A stretch of DNA of 31,783 nucleotides from a virus, in IMG/VR virus record IMGVR_UViG_3300020118_000081, positions 1 to 31,783 of that record. One strand, 5' to 3'. Shown piece by piece: positions 22,110-28,789 of the stretch. The position numbers and the translations under genes were made by a program. Under the pieces are notes generated by a model. That model was not told the DNA's origin. It was given only the letters and a program-made list of their open reading frames with translations, and ran no database searches. Position 1 is the first letter of the stretch. Every line of letters starts with the position of its first letter.

Positions 22110-22873
22110 TAGGTAAATCGCGGCCCCTGTGCATAGACCTGTTCTGCGGGTTGGGTGGCTGGACCAAGGGATTCCTGGCCGAAGGGTACGACTGCATCGG
22201 GTTCGACATCGAGCGCAGACCGTATCCTGCCCAGCTGGTGTTGCAGGACGTTCTCACCCTGCACGGGTCGCAGTTCCGCAATGCCGCCTGCATCGTGGCC
22301 TCCCCGCCCTGCCAGGCGTATTCCTACCGGGCGATGCCGTGGAAACGCGCCAAGGCCCTGCCGCCGCCCGACAATACGCTGTTTGAGGCGTGCTTTCGTA
22401 TCCAGCGGGAAGCATCCGAAGCTGCGGGCCGGTATGTGCCGATGGTGGTCGAGAATGTCCGCGGGGCGCAGAGGTGGGTCGGTAGCGCAGCATGGCACTT
22501 TGGGAGCTATTACCTGTGGGGCGACGTGCCAGCGTTGATGCCGTTCACGGTGAATGGAGTAAAGGTTCCAGGACTGGACTGGAATGGATCAGACCAGCCG
22601 GGGTACGTCGCTAGGGCCTTCAACTTCACAGCACAGCAGCGGGCCTCTGACGCGACCAAAGGATTCACGCGACGGTTTGAGGATGCTCCGATGGCTCAAT
22701 TCTCCTCCCACTCCGTTTCCCGCAAGGCAGCCTCCGCTCTCATAGCCGAGATCCCCTTCGACCTGGCGCAGTGGATCGCCCGCTGCTTCACGCCGGAGCC
22801 GATTTCGCCCCGATCCGGTGACGCCGGACTCCTCACGGAACGGTCTTCGGGTGAGAGGCTACGCGCTGTATGA
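22103..22873 (+). CDS. DNA (cytosine-5) methyltransferase, short form
   Basis: 256 residues. IDLFCGLGGWTKGF (11-24, motif I), IVASPPCQAYSYR (64-76, IV with catalytic Cys) and MVVENVRGA (114-122, VI) define a cytosine-C5 enzyme, third in the window. It has no clear motif X or target domain of the full-length sort. The start codon overlaps the reverse promoter on the other strand. Its last 20 or so residues are read from repeat copy 10. It probably marks phage DNA. Confidence 0.8.
   Translation: MSIGKSRPLCIDLFCGLGGWTKGFLAEGYDCIGFDIERRPYPAQLVLQDVLTLHGSQFRNAACIVASPPCQAYSYRAMPWKRAKALPPPDNTLFEACFRIQREASEAAGRYVPMVVENVRGAQRWVGSAAWHFGSYYLWGDVPALMPFTVNGVKVPGLDWNGSDQPGYVARAFNFTAQQRASDATKGFTRRFEDAPMAQFSSHSVSRKAASALIAEIPFDLAQWIARCFTPEPISPRSGDAGLLTERSSGERLRAV
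22811..22863 (-). repeat. 53-bp dispersed element, copy 10
   Basis: In minus-strand reading it begins CGTAGCCTCTCACCCG and ends GGCGTCACCGGATCG. It encodes the C-terminus of the methyltransferase, and its GAGAGG lies 11 bases before the ATG at 22870. GGCGAAATCGGCT beyond its end matches the flank of copy 1. Confidence 0.92.
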
Positions 22874-23190
22874 TCGCACCCCGATCCAAGCCCCGCCGCG
22901 GAGAGGTGCATGACCCGGAGTTTATGGCATTTTCCAAACGCCGCGGCTGTGTGTTGATCGGAAGACGGAATCACCGCTGTATCGGCCCCATCACGTTTCA
23001 CCATATCCGGGAGTACGGCTCGCCGCGGGACGACACCAAAGGCTTCGCATTATGCGCTTGGGCGCATCTCATCGGATTCAACAGCAAGACGAGTATCGAG
23101 ATGTTGGGCAAAACGAACTGGCAGAAGTACTGGGGAGTCTCCATCGCTGACATACTGGCGCAGCAACGCCCCGCTTGGGAGCAGCGGTGA
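22870..23190 (+). CDS. HNH-like nuclease-type protein
   Basis: 106 residues from ATG at 22870 (4 bp overlap with the methyltransferase stop). FSKRRGCVLIGRRNHRCIGPITFHHIREYG has a His-His pair after Cys residues as in DUF968-type HNH proteins, with CAWAHLIGFNSK as a degenerate second part. It may cut DNA, but the Cys/His pattern is incomplete, so activity is unsure. It is followed by a VRR-NUC gene through a GTGA overlap. Confidence 0.55.
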   Translation: MIAPRSKPRRGEVHDPEFMAFSKRRGCVLIGRRNHRCIGPITFHHIREYGSPRDDTKGFALCAWAHLIGFNSKTSIEMLGKTNWQKYWGVSIADILAQQRPAWEQR

Positions 23191-23594
23191 GCCGCATCGC
23201 CGCCGTCACCGGGCAGGACCTCAAGCTGTTGGAGCGGCACGTCAGCCGGCAGGTGCGCGACTTCCTCGAGTACCGCGGCTGGCGAGCAATCCGTATGCAG
23301 CGGACGGTGATCCCCGGCTCCTTCCAGACCGGGGAGAAAGGCATGGCCGATTACTTGTTCGTGCGCTATCTGCCGGAGGTGAAACCGGGCTGCTCGTTGA
23401 CGCTGTGGGTGGAAACGAAACGCCCCGGAGGCCCCCTGCGCAAACATCAGCCCGAATGGCACGCCGAGGAGCGGCTGCGCGGGGCTCAGGTGTGGGTGGT
23501 GGACGACTTCGACTTGTTCGCACGGAACTACGAACGGGTCTGGGGCTGGCTGCACCACGGCGGCGCCCGCGGGCAACTGGAGTTCAGCCTGTGA
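23187..23594 (+). CDS. VRR-NUC nuclease
   Basis: 135 residues from GTG at 23187. Residues 23-35 (RQVRDFLEYRGWR), GMADYLFVR with the catalytic Asp, then LWVETKRPGGPLRKHQPEWH with the ExK pair and Gln, match the VRR-NUC (PD-(D/E)XK) family. Phage members act as Holliday-junction or structure-specific nucleases. It is in the replication module and overlaps the next gene by 4 bp. Confidence 0.75.
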   Translation: MSRIAAVTGQDLKLLERHVSRQVRDFLEYRGWRAIRMQRTVIPGSFQTGEKGMADYLFVRYLPEVKPGCSLTLWVETKRPGGPLRKHQPEWHAEERLRGAQVWVVDDFDLFARNYERVWGWLHHGGARGQLEFSL

Positions 23595-23908
23595 ACGAAC
23601 CGAATGCAATCGAGTTGATCCTTGCTCTACACGAGCACGACAAGACGGCGCCGATCGGCAAACTGCCGGGCTTGTGGGAGCGCAAGTTGGATGAGCGGTG
23701 GACGATCTGGGTGAACGGCCACCTGGAGCCGCTGCCCGCGGGAGATGGAGCGCAGATGATGGTTCACCCCGGCGATTGCTACGTGGAATACAACGGCTGG
23801 CCGGCTGGATCGTTCAGCATCATCCATCCCGGGCAGGGCATGATTGCGGCCGGCGCGAAGGCCAATTACCACACGTTCTGCGAAGCCATCGAGAAGGCCT
23901 TGAAGTGA
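23591..23908 (+). CDS. Hypothetical protein
   Basis: 105 residues from GTG at 23591. MNEPNAIELILALHEHDKTA, then LWERKLDERWTIWVNGH and EYNGWPAGSFSIIHP looks like a mixed alpha/beta small fold. I do not recognise the family. It follows the VRR-NUC gene and precedes the structured gap before the replication gene. Confidence 0.55.
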   Translation: MNEPNAIELILALHEHDKTAPIGKLPGLWERKLDERWTIWVNGHLEPLPAGDGAQMMVHPGDCYVEYNGWPAGSFSIIHPGQGMIAAGAKANYHTFCEAIEKALK

Positions 23909-24042
23909 TCGAACTGCGATGATATGCTGTGTTCGCCCGTATGTAGTACCGGCTGATCCCCGGATACGAGCGACATTTCGGTGCCCGGCTGATTGCCATC
24001 CTTGCCGTCAGCCGGCCCGATTCTGAGCAAGGACAGAATCAG
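23909..24042 (+). other. Structured non-coding gap before replication gene
   Basis: No gene is seen. CCGGCTGAT occurs twice (23949-23957 and 23985-23993) and CCGGCTGA/TCAGCCGG (23985-23992 with 24008-24015) can pair. GATTCTG (24019-24025) pairs with CAGAATC (24034-24040) over an 8-base loop. It could be a leader RNA, an operator region or part of the origin. Confidence 0.45.
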
Positions 24043-24114
24043 ATGCCTAAACGGCACAATTTAATTGTTTTCATTTCGCAATCCTTTAATTCCCTCCCCC
24101 GGAAAGAACTATGC

Positions 24115-24891
24115 GTGTCGAAAACACTCCCTTATTTCAAGTGGTACCCCGCAGACGCGGAGATGGACATCAAATACTCTTCCCTGAACGATCAGGAGCT
24201 TGGCTTTTACCACCGCTGTCTCAACCGGGCCTGGGCCAACGGAGGGCTGCCGGCCGACCTCGATGAACTTGCCAAAACCATGCACGTCACCAGAGAGTAC
24301 GTGAACACAGTTTGGCCCATGGTCGGGCGCTGTTTTGAAAAACGCAATTGCGTTTTGGTTTGCCCCAGACAAGAGGTCGAGCGCGCGGCCGCAATCACAA
24401 AGAGCAAACACATGAAACGCCCAAAGAACCGCAGTGCACACAAAACAGAGGAGATAGGTCAAAACGCAATTGCGACCCAATTGCATCGCAATTGCGGTAT
24501 ACGCGCGTATGAGTCTGTATCTGTATCTGAATCTTCTTCTTCAGAAGGGGGGTCTGGGGGGAAACCGGAGTGGAGGCGCGACGAGCAGTACATGCGGTTC
24601 GTGGCCGACTACCTCGGCACGGGCGCCGCACTGATCGACGCCGACTTCGCCGAGGCGTGGCAGTTCTGGAAGACCCTGACCTTCGACCAGAAGCTGCAAC
24701 GTTGCGCCGGCCAGGCTACCCACGCCGCGGAGTATGCGGAGAATCCCCGCTTCGTTCCCAAGCCATTGAAGTTCCTGCAGACCGAATGGGAGCGCCCGGT
24801 CAGACCCCCGCCCGCCGGGCAGATGACCGGAGCGGATCGGGTGAAGGCATTGGCGTTGAAAAATCTGGCGACGAGAGGACGGATTCTATGA
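24115..24891 (+). CDS. DUF1376 replication-initiation-type protein
   Basis: 258 residues from GTG at 24115, with GGAAAG before it. The longer frame from 24043 adds 24 residues. LPYFKWYPADAEMDIKYSSL, ELGFYHRCLNRAWANGGLP and ELAKTMHV match DUF1376 (YdaU-like) proteins used by phages at replication start. Residues near 110-150 are basic and followed by a Ser-rich linker. The C-terminal part (LIDADFAEAWQFWKTL, LKFLQTEWERP) is typical. The linker region carries palindromic iterons, as in lambda O. Confidence 0.7.
   Translation: MSKTLPYFKWYPADAEMDIKYSSLNDQELGFYHRCLNRAWANGGLPADLDELAKTMHVTREYVNTVWPMVGRCFEKRNCVLVCPRQEVERAAAITKSKHMKRPKNRSAHKTEEIGQNAIATQLHRNCGIRAYESVSVSESSSSEGGSGGKPEWRRDEQYMRFVADYLGTGAALIDADFAEAWQFWKTLTFDQKLQRCAGQATHAAEYAENPRFVPKPLKFLQTEWERPVRPPPAGQMTGADRVKALALKNLATRGRIL
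24339..24496. other. Iteron-like palindromes, candidate replication origin
   Basis: CGCAATTGCG occurs three times: inside an 18-bp perfect palindrome (24339-24356), at 24465-24474 and at 24487-24496, plus a partial CCAATTGC at 24477-24484. All lie within the DUF1376 gene, ahead of a Ser-codon-rich tract. Confidence 0.6.
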
Positions 24892-25403
24892 GATTCGAAA
24901 CCGTGAACGATCTGGTGTGCTCGATGGCGGGGATGCGCTACTTCCCCTCCGAGCCGGCCGCGCGGCTGGCCCTGGTGGAGTTGATGCGCGATCTGACCGA
25001 CGACGAGGAGAAAGTCCGCTGGCTGGTGAAGCGGATGCGAACCCTGTATGCCGAATGGCCCGGGGAGCGGGAGATGCGCGCCGCCTTCTGCTCCAAATAC
25101 AAGCCGAAGGACGGGATCAATGCCTACTCTTCGGTGTACCAGGAGGGCATACCCAGCGAACGGCAACAGAGTCAGCCGCAGATTGCAGGGCCGGAGGTGC
25201 GCGCCTTGCCACCCGCCCGGGAGGTGCTCGATCCCCAACTGGTGGACAAGGTAAAGCGCATAACACCACAGCAGGCTCGCCCAAAGAGCCAGGCTGCACC
25301 AAAAGTCGTGGATCAAGCCGATATCGAGCGAGCCGTGAGAGAACATCGCGCAGCCTCTCACCCGCACGGCACAGAGAGCGGGAGTGCGGCGTCACAGGAG
25401 TGA
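24888..25403 (+). CDS. Hypothetical protein downstream of replication gene
   Basis: 171 residues from ATG at 24888 (ATGA overlap). MRFETVNDLVCSMAGMRYFP then ALVELMRDLTDDEEKVRWLV and YAEWPGEREMRAAFCSKYKP suggest a helical domain, followed by a Pro/Gln-rich linker. It may be a helicase-loader- or primase-assisting protein, going by position next to DUF1376. This is inference only. Its last 17 or so residues (RAASHPHGTESGSAASQE) are encoded by repeat copy 11 with the stop TGA in the repeat's end. Confidence 0.6.
   Translation: MRFETVNDLVCSMAGMRYFPSEPAARLALVELMRDLTDDEEKVRWLVKRMRTLYAEWPGEREMRAAFCSKYKPKDGINAYSSVYQEGIPSERQQSQPQIAGPEVRALPPAREVLDPQLVDKVKRITPQQARPKSQAAPKVVDQADIERAVREHRAASHPHGTESGSAASQE
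25349..25402 (+). repeat. 54-bp dispersed element, copy 11
   Basis: Starts CGCAGCCTCTCACCCG and ends GGCGTCACAGGAGTG. It is fully translated as the C-terminus of the preceding protein. It faces copy 12 across three genes. Confidence 0.92.
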
Positions 25404-25422
25404 GGGGAGATCGGAGTACGGC

Positions 25423-26262
25423 ATGAGCGGGAGCGTTAGATGGGAGAGCGATGCGGAGGTGATCGCCTTGTGGTTGCAGAGGCATCCGGCGCACACTCAG
25501 CGGGCGTATCGCCATGATATCGACCGCTTCCTGAAACAGGTGACGCATCCGTTAGCAGAGGTGACGGTGCAAGACCTGACAGGCTTTTCTGATTCGCTGT
25601 CAGGCTTGGCGGTTGGAAGCCGCGCCCGTTGTCTTGCCGCCGTTAAATCGCTGCTCACGTTCGCTCAGAAGACCGGCCACATTCCGATCAATGTGGGGGC
25701 GGTGGTCAAGTTGCCGATTCCAAAAGACACACTGGAAGACCGCATTTTGCCGAAAATTGATGTGTGGGCCATGATCGATGAGACAGGCAAGTTCCGTGAT
25801 CGCGTCCTTTTGCGTCTGCTCTATTCGGCGGCTATCACAGTGTCAGAGTTGTGCGCGCTTCGCTGGAAAGACTCGAAGCCATCTTCTAGTGGCGGGGGAT
25901 TCATCCACGTATCCGGCAAGAACTCACGCTTGATTGAATTACGGCCGGAGATCTGGCGGAGTCTGGAGGTTCTCCGCAGCAATGCCGCTGATGATGAGCC
26001 GGTGTTTCAATCGCAGAAGGGCGGCGGACATCTTCATCCTTCGCAGGTTGCCCGCATCGTGCGCGCCGCTGCTAAGCGGGCCGGTATCGATCTGCGCGTA
26101 TCGCCGTTTTGGTTGCGCCATGCTCACGCAACACATGCCCTTGCAGATGGCGTGTCGATGTTTGCGGTGCAGCAGACGTTGGGCCATCAAAGCGTAGACA
26201 CTACGGCTCGATACCTGCGCGTCCGACAGCTGACGCCAAGTTCCAAAGAGATAGAGGACTAA
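25423..26262 (+). CDS. Tyrosine recombinase/integrase, catalytic residues altered
   Basis: 279 residues from ATG at 25423, with GGAG about 7 bp before it. N-terminal SAM-like domain (HTQRAYRHDIDRFLKQV), then catalytic domain: LLYSAAITVSELCALRW has Thr139 where the first catalytic Arg should be, SGKNSRLI holds the Lys, SPFWLRHAHATHAL has Phe229 in place of the His but keeps Arg232, and LGHQSVDTTARYL has His255 and Tyr264. Two of the canonical residues are thus replaced. It may be inactive, work with a host partner, or be a diverged family. It is set inside the repeat 11-12 bracket, as the nearest recombinase to the repeats. Confidence 0.8.
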   Translation: MSGSVRWESDAEVIALWLQRHPAHTQRAYRHDIDRFLKQVTHPLAEVTVQDLTGFSDSLSGLAVGSRARCLAAVKSLLTFAQKTGHIPINVGAVVKLPIPKDTLEDRILPKIDVWAMIDETGKFRDRVLLRLLYSAAITVSELCALRWKDSKPSSSGGGFIHVSGKNSRLIELRPEIWRSLEVLRSNAADDEPVFQSQKGGGHLHPSQVARIVRAAAKRAGIDLRVSPFWLRHAHATHALADGVSMFAVQQTLGHQSVDTTARYLRVRQLTPSSKEIED

Positions 26263-26274
26263 CGGAGCACGGCT

Positions 26275-26928
26275 ATGGCAGAGTGGCAGCGAAACCTGTT
26301 TTCCGACAACCTTGACCCAGCAGCACGAGCGCGCCTGCGGCACAGCACTTCGCCCTATCGACTCAGGGGCCGCACCCACAAAGCTTGCAGCATGTGCAAG
26401 CGCTGGTTAAAGCTGGATCAATTCTTGGCATGGCAGCAGGCCCATCTTCACACCATCACATATCACAATCTGTGCCATGACTGCCGCCGCAAATACCATC
26501 GCATGAGGAATTACGGCCTCACGGCAGAACAACATGATGCTTTATTTTCATCTCCACAGTGCGCTATCTGCGGAAACAGGAGCCCCAAAAGGCTGAACGT
26601 AGATCACGATCATCGTTCGGGCATGGTTCGCGGACTGCTATGCCAAAGATGCAACGTTCTCGTGGGATATCTGGAGCAACCCTCGGCGCTGATATTGGCG
26701 GCACATAAATACATCGGTAAATTCACGAGCGCCGATGCAACAACGGGGGTTGAAATGAAATACGCGATTCGATTCGAGAAGACGGCCACCGGCTATAGCG
26801 CCCATGCCCCAGATCTGCCGGGCTGTGTAGCCGCTGGTGCAACCCTCGAGGAAACCGGCGAGCTGATGGAGGAGGCTATTCAGATGCATCTGGACGGAAT
26901 GCGCGAAGATGGCGAGGTAAACGAATGA
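26275..26928 (+). CDS. Endonuclease VII-like domain fused to HicB-like domain
   Basis: 217 residues. Residues 38-126 hold four Cys pairs (C38/41, C67/70, C96/99, C123/126) and VDHDHRSGMVRGLLCQRCN, the endonuclease VII (His-Me finger) core that cuts DNA junctions or branched DNA. From Met161 the sequence changes to MKYAIRFEKTATGYSAHAPD and LPGCVAAGATLEETGELMEE, a HicB-like antitoxin fold. No stop separates them. An internal ATG at 26755 might give HicB alone. No hicA toxin is visible. Confidence 0.75.
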   Translation: MAEWQRNLFSDNLDPAARARLRHSTSPYRLRGRTHKACSMCKRWLKLDQFLAWQQAHLHTITYHNLCHDCRRKYHRMRNYGLTAEQHDALFSSPQCAICGNRSPKRLNVDHDHRSGMVRGLLCQRCNVLVGYLEQPSALILAAHKYIGKFTSADATTGVEMKYAIRFEKTATGYSAHAPDLPGCVAAGATLEETGELMEEAIQMHLDGMREDGEVNE

Positions 26929-27137
26929 CTCTGGAAGAATCGGTTCAGCAGTTGCGCGAGGCGTTGACCGTAACCCCCGCTATGGCGCTGCAGCAGGAGG
27001 AGCGGATCAGGGAACACCAGGAATGGCTGGCCGCCAATGAACGGGCGACGGCACAGCACCGCGAGTGGCTTCAGCAGCATGAAGCGGCGATGCAGTCGAT
27101 CACCGAGAAACTCGACCGCCTGCTACCTCGTTCCTGA
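26925..27137 (+). CDS. Small coiled-coil protein
   Basis: 70 residues. MTLEESVQQLREALTVTPAM, then repeated EEWL-like turns (REHQEWLAANERATAQHREW) and a C-terminal helix (SITEKLDRLLPRS) make a charged coiled coil. The stop TGA lies in the end of repeat copy 12 (TCCTGA). It overlaps the HicB fusion by 4 bp. Function unknown. Confidence 0.6.
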   Translation: MTLEESVQQLREALTVTPAMALQQEERIREHQEWLAANERATAQHREWLQQHEAAMQSITEKLDRLLPRS

Positions 27138-27181
27138 AACGCACGTCGCCTGATGGAACACACGACCGGTGATAGGCTACG
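27129..27181 (-). repeat. 53-bp dispersed element, copy 12
   Basis: In minus-strand reading it begins CGTAGCCTATCACCGG and ends TGCGTTTCAGGAACG. It gives the stop codon of the coiled-coil gene. GTCG and CGAC in its middle could pair. Confidence 0.92.
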
Positions 27182-27239
27182 CAGCTATTAACTAAAGTTC
27201 TAGTCCTCCCGGTACTGTAGTGTTATAGCGTTTTAGTGG

Positions 27240-27245
27240 TACGAT
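27240..27245 (+). promoter_or_regulatory. Candidate -10 box for outer-membrane-like gene
   Basis: TTTTAGTGG precedes TACGAT (TGnTACGAT form) 9 bases before the ATG at 27255. No good -35 is seen. TTTAGTG-type words also occur at other intergenic sites (15038, 18754). Confidence 0.3.
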
Positions 27246-27254
27246 ATCTCACAA

Positions 27255-27752
27255 ATGCGCCTGCGGCTATTCCTTCTCCTGATACTGCCGCTGCTGCCTA
27301 TTTCCGCTCAATCTCTCGATCCCTCCCCCCACTACCAATATTTCGGTGAAACGGGCGCGAGCGGTTCGGCTGCAGGCGCATTTGCCAGTACCACCGGGTT
27401 TGGCCTGCGTATCGGGTCTTCCAGCGCGTTCTGGACGACCGATGTCGATACGCAGCCCAAGTCCGGTGGTGCTATGTCTACGATCCGCTCCGGCGCGGAA
27501 TACCACGTCGCAGCGCTGGGCCGGTGGGAGTTTGTCGGCTTCGCTTCTGCCGGCGTCTCCGTCGATACTTCGCAGGCGAGCGCAGTTGGCCTGGGCAACT
27601 TCAGCGGCGGATTCGGGATCAGCTACGACGCGGGCTCAGCATTGAGCAAGGGCAAGATCAGCCTGCCGGTCATGGGCGAGTTCCGCATGACCGCAATCAA
27701 CAGTATGAGCGTGAGCCCGGTCTACGTGTTGCTCGCAAGGAAAACCTTCTGA
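27255..27752 (+). CDS. Secreted, outer-membrane-barrel-like protein
   Basis: 165 residues with a signal peptide: MRLRLFLLLILPLLPISAQS. The rest alternates short polar/hydrophobic strands (GFGLRIGSSSAFWTTDVD, GRWEFVGFASAGVSVD, SPVYVLLARKTF) and ends in Phe, as outer-membrane barrels do. It is probably exported and sits in the outer membrane. Similar phage proteins (Lom type) alter host surface properties. It may act in lysogenic conversion or superinfection exclusion. Confidence 0.65.
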   Translation: MRLRLFLLLILPLLPISAQSLDPSPHYQYFGETGASGSAAGAFASTTGFGLRIGSSSAFWTTDVDTQPKSGGAMSTIRSGAEYHVAALGRWEFVGFASAGVSVDTSQASAVGLGNFSGGFGISYDAGSALSKGKISLPVMGEFRMTAINSMSVSPVYVLLARKTF

Positions 27753-27931
27753 TGGTGATCACCGAAGCCCAGCGGCGAGACATGCTCCTCCGGCTGCAGG
27801 TCGTGCATGACCGGCAGATCGGCTGCCCTTCCTGCACCTCCACCTGCTCTTATGCCTGCCCCCCCGGCCCCATCGCCGAACACTGCAGCTTTTGCCTGCT
27901 TCGTTCGGTCATGGCGACTCTGGAGAAGTAA
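27752..27931 (+). CDS. Cys-rich small protein
   Basis: 59 residues from ATG at 27752, overlapping the previous stop. Seven Cys in the C-terminal part (GCPSCTSTCSYACPPG, HCSFC) suggest a zinc or iron-sulphur cluster site. I do not recognise the family. Confidence 0.5.
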   Translation: MVITEAQRRDMLLRLQVVHDRQIGCPSCTSTCSYACPPGPIAEHCSFCLLRSVMATLEK

Positions 27932-27936
27932 CCCCC

Positions 27937-28158
27937 ATGATGGATTGCACGGCTCTCCGCTTTCAGTACCGGGGCCGCTGCTACTGCGAGGACTGCAACG
28001 GAGCGGATGTGACGCCGCGCCATCAAATCGAACAGGACGCCGACCGGCCGCCCTTCCACCCCAACGAGGAACGCTACGACTGGGACCGGACCTCGATTGC
28101 GGACTACGGCCCGGCTGCCCAGCTGCGCCTCATTGCGCGAGGATTGCTCATCTCATGA
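27937..28158 (+). CDS. Small Cys-containing hypothetical protein
   Basis: 73 residues from ATG at 27937. CTALRFQYRGRCYCEDCNGA has a Cys cluster, and an acidic part follows. It overlaps the next gene by 4 bp. Function unknown. Confidence 0.5.
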   Translation: MMDCTALRFQYRGRCYCEDCNGADVTPRHQIEQDADRPPFHPNEERYDWDRTSIADYGPAAQLRLIARGLLIS

Positions 28159-28463
28159 ACATCGAAGACCCCGCCGTACTGGATGCCCTGCTGAAGAACG
28201 CAGACGCCGCCCTGAGCGCGCGCACCACCCAGGCCGCAGCCGAGATGGGAAAGGTAGTTAGCGATGCGCTGGCGGGGCTGCAAACGCTAATTAGGGGTGC
28301 CAGCCTCAATCTGCAGGCTACCGCAGACTCCACGGTGCTCAACACGGAGGCATTGCATAAGGTGATTGCCGGGCTGGACGGATGGACCGCGGAGATTACC
28401 TTAAGCGGTTCCCTGAGCGCGGTGGTAGGAACTGTCCGAATCCGATTGACGGGGCCGAAATGA
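28155..28463 (+). CDS. Hypothetical protein, small phage late gene
   Basis: 102 residues. MNIEDPAVLDALLKNADAAL, then TTQAAAEMGKVVSDALAGLQ are helical, and the end (AEITLSGSLSAVVGTVRIRL) is beta-rich. The mixed helical/strand order resembles small tail-fibre or tape-adjacent proteins, but I have no basis for a function. Overlaps link it to neighbours. Confidence 0.5.
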   Translation: MNIEDPAVLDALLKNADAALSARTTQAAAEMGKVVSDALAGLQTLIRGASLNLQATADSTVLNTEALHKVIAGLDGWTAEITLSGSLSAVVGTVRIRLTGPK

Positions 28464-28630
28464 AGCCGCTGATCGTGACGTGGGTTTTGGGTGGCGGCGC
28501 CGCCTGGGTGTTCAGTGCTGCGGTGCGGTCCCTGCCCGAGCCCCTGCCGGGCGAGCGCTTCTACTTGTTCGTGTTCCGGTTCTGTCACATCCTCGGAGCC
28601 AACTTTGATAAGGTCGAGAGTAAACCTTGA
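28460..28630 (+). CDS. Small membrane protein, possible holin-like
   Basis: 56 residues. MKPLIVTWVLGGGAAWVFSA forms one hydrophobic segment and RFYLFVFRFCHILGANF a second partly hydrophobic one. Membrane insertion is likely. A holin role is a guess from size. No endolysin is recognised next to it. Confidence 0.45.
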   Translation: MKPLIVTWVLGGGAAWVFSAAVRSLPEPLPGERFYLFVFRFCHILGANFDKVESKP

Positions 28631-28734
28631 GATTCCTGCGCCGCCTGCTGGTGCTGTTGCGCGACCTGCGGGAGGCGAAGTGCTCCCGAACCCAGGCCCT
28701 GCACCAGCTGGCGCGGTCGAAGCAGACCTCGTAG
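28627..28734 (+). CDS. Small basic peptide
   Basis: 35 residues from TTG at 28627, overlapping the previous stop (TTGA). MRFLRRLLVLLRDLREAKCS is a basic amphipathic helix. The stop TAG is the third to fifth base of repeat copy 13. It may be a lysis helper, or the frame may be chance. Confidence 0.4.
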   Translation: MRFLRRLLVLLRDLREAKCSRTQALHQLARSKQTS

Positions 28735-28782
28735 CCTATCGCCCGCCGTGCGCTCCGTCAGATGACGTGCGTTTCAGGAACG
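28730..28782 (+). repeat. 53-bp dispersed element, copy 13
   Basis: Starts CGTAGCCTATCGCCCG and ends TGCGTTTCAGGAACG. TAG in its left end is a stop codon. It faces copy 14 with only 7 bp between. Confidence 0.92.
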
Positions 28783-28789
28783 GGGGCTC

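Noticed and set aside
27129-27181. Hammerhead or other known ribozyme in the repeat (CTGATG and GAAAC-like words)
   Set aside because: The words are not kept across copies and the three-stem arrangement is not present.
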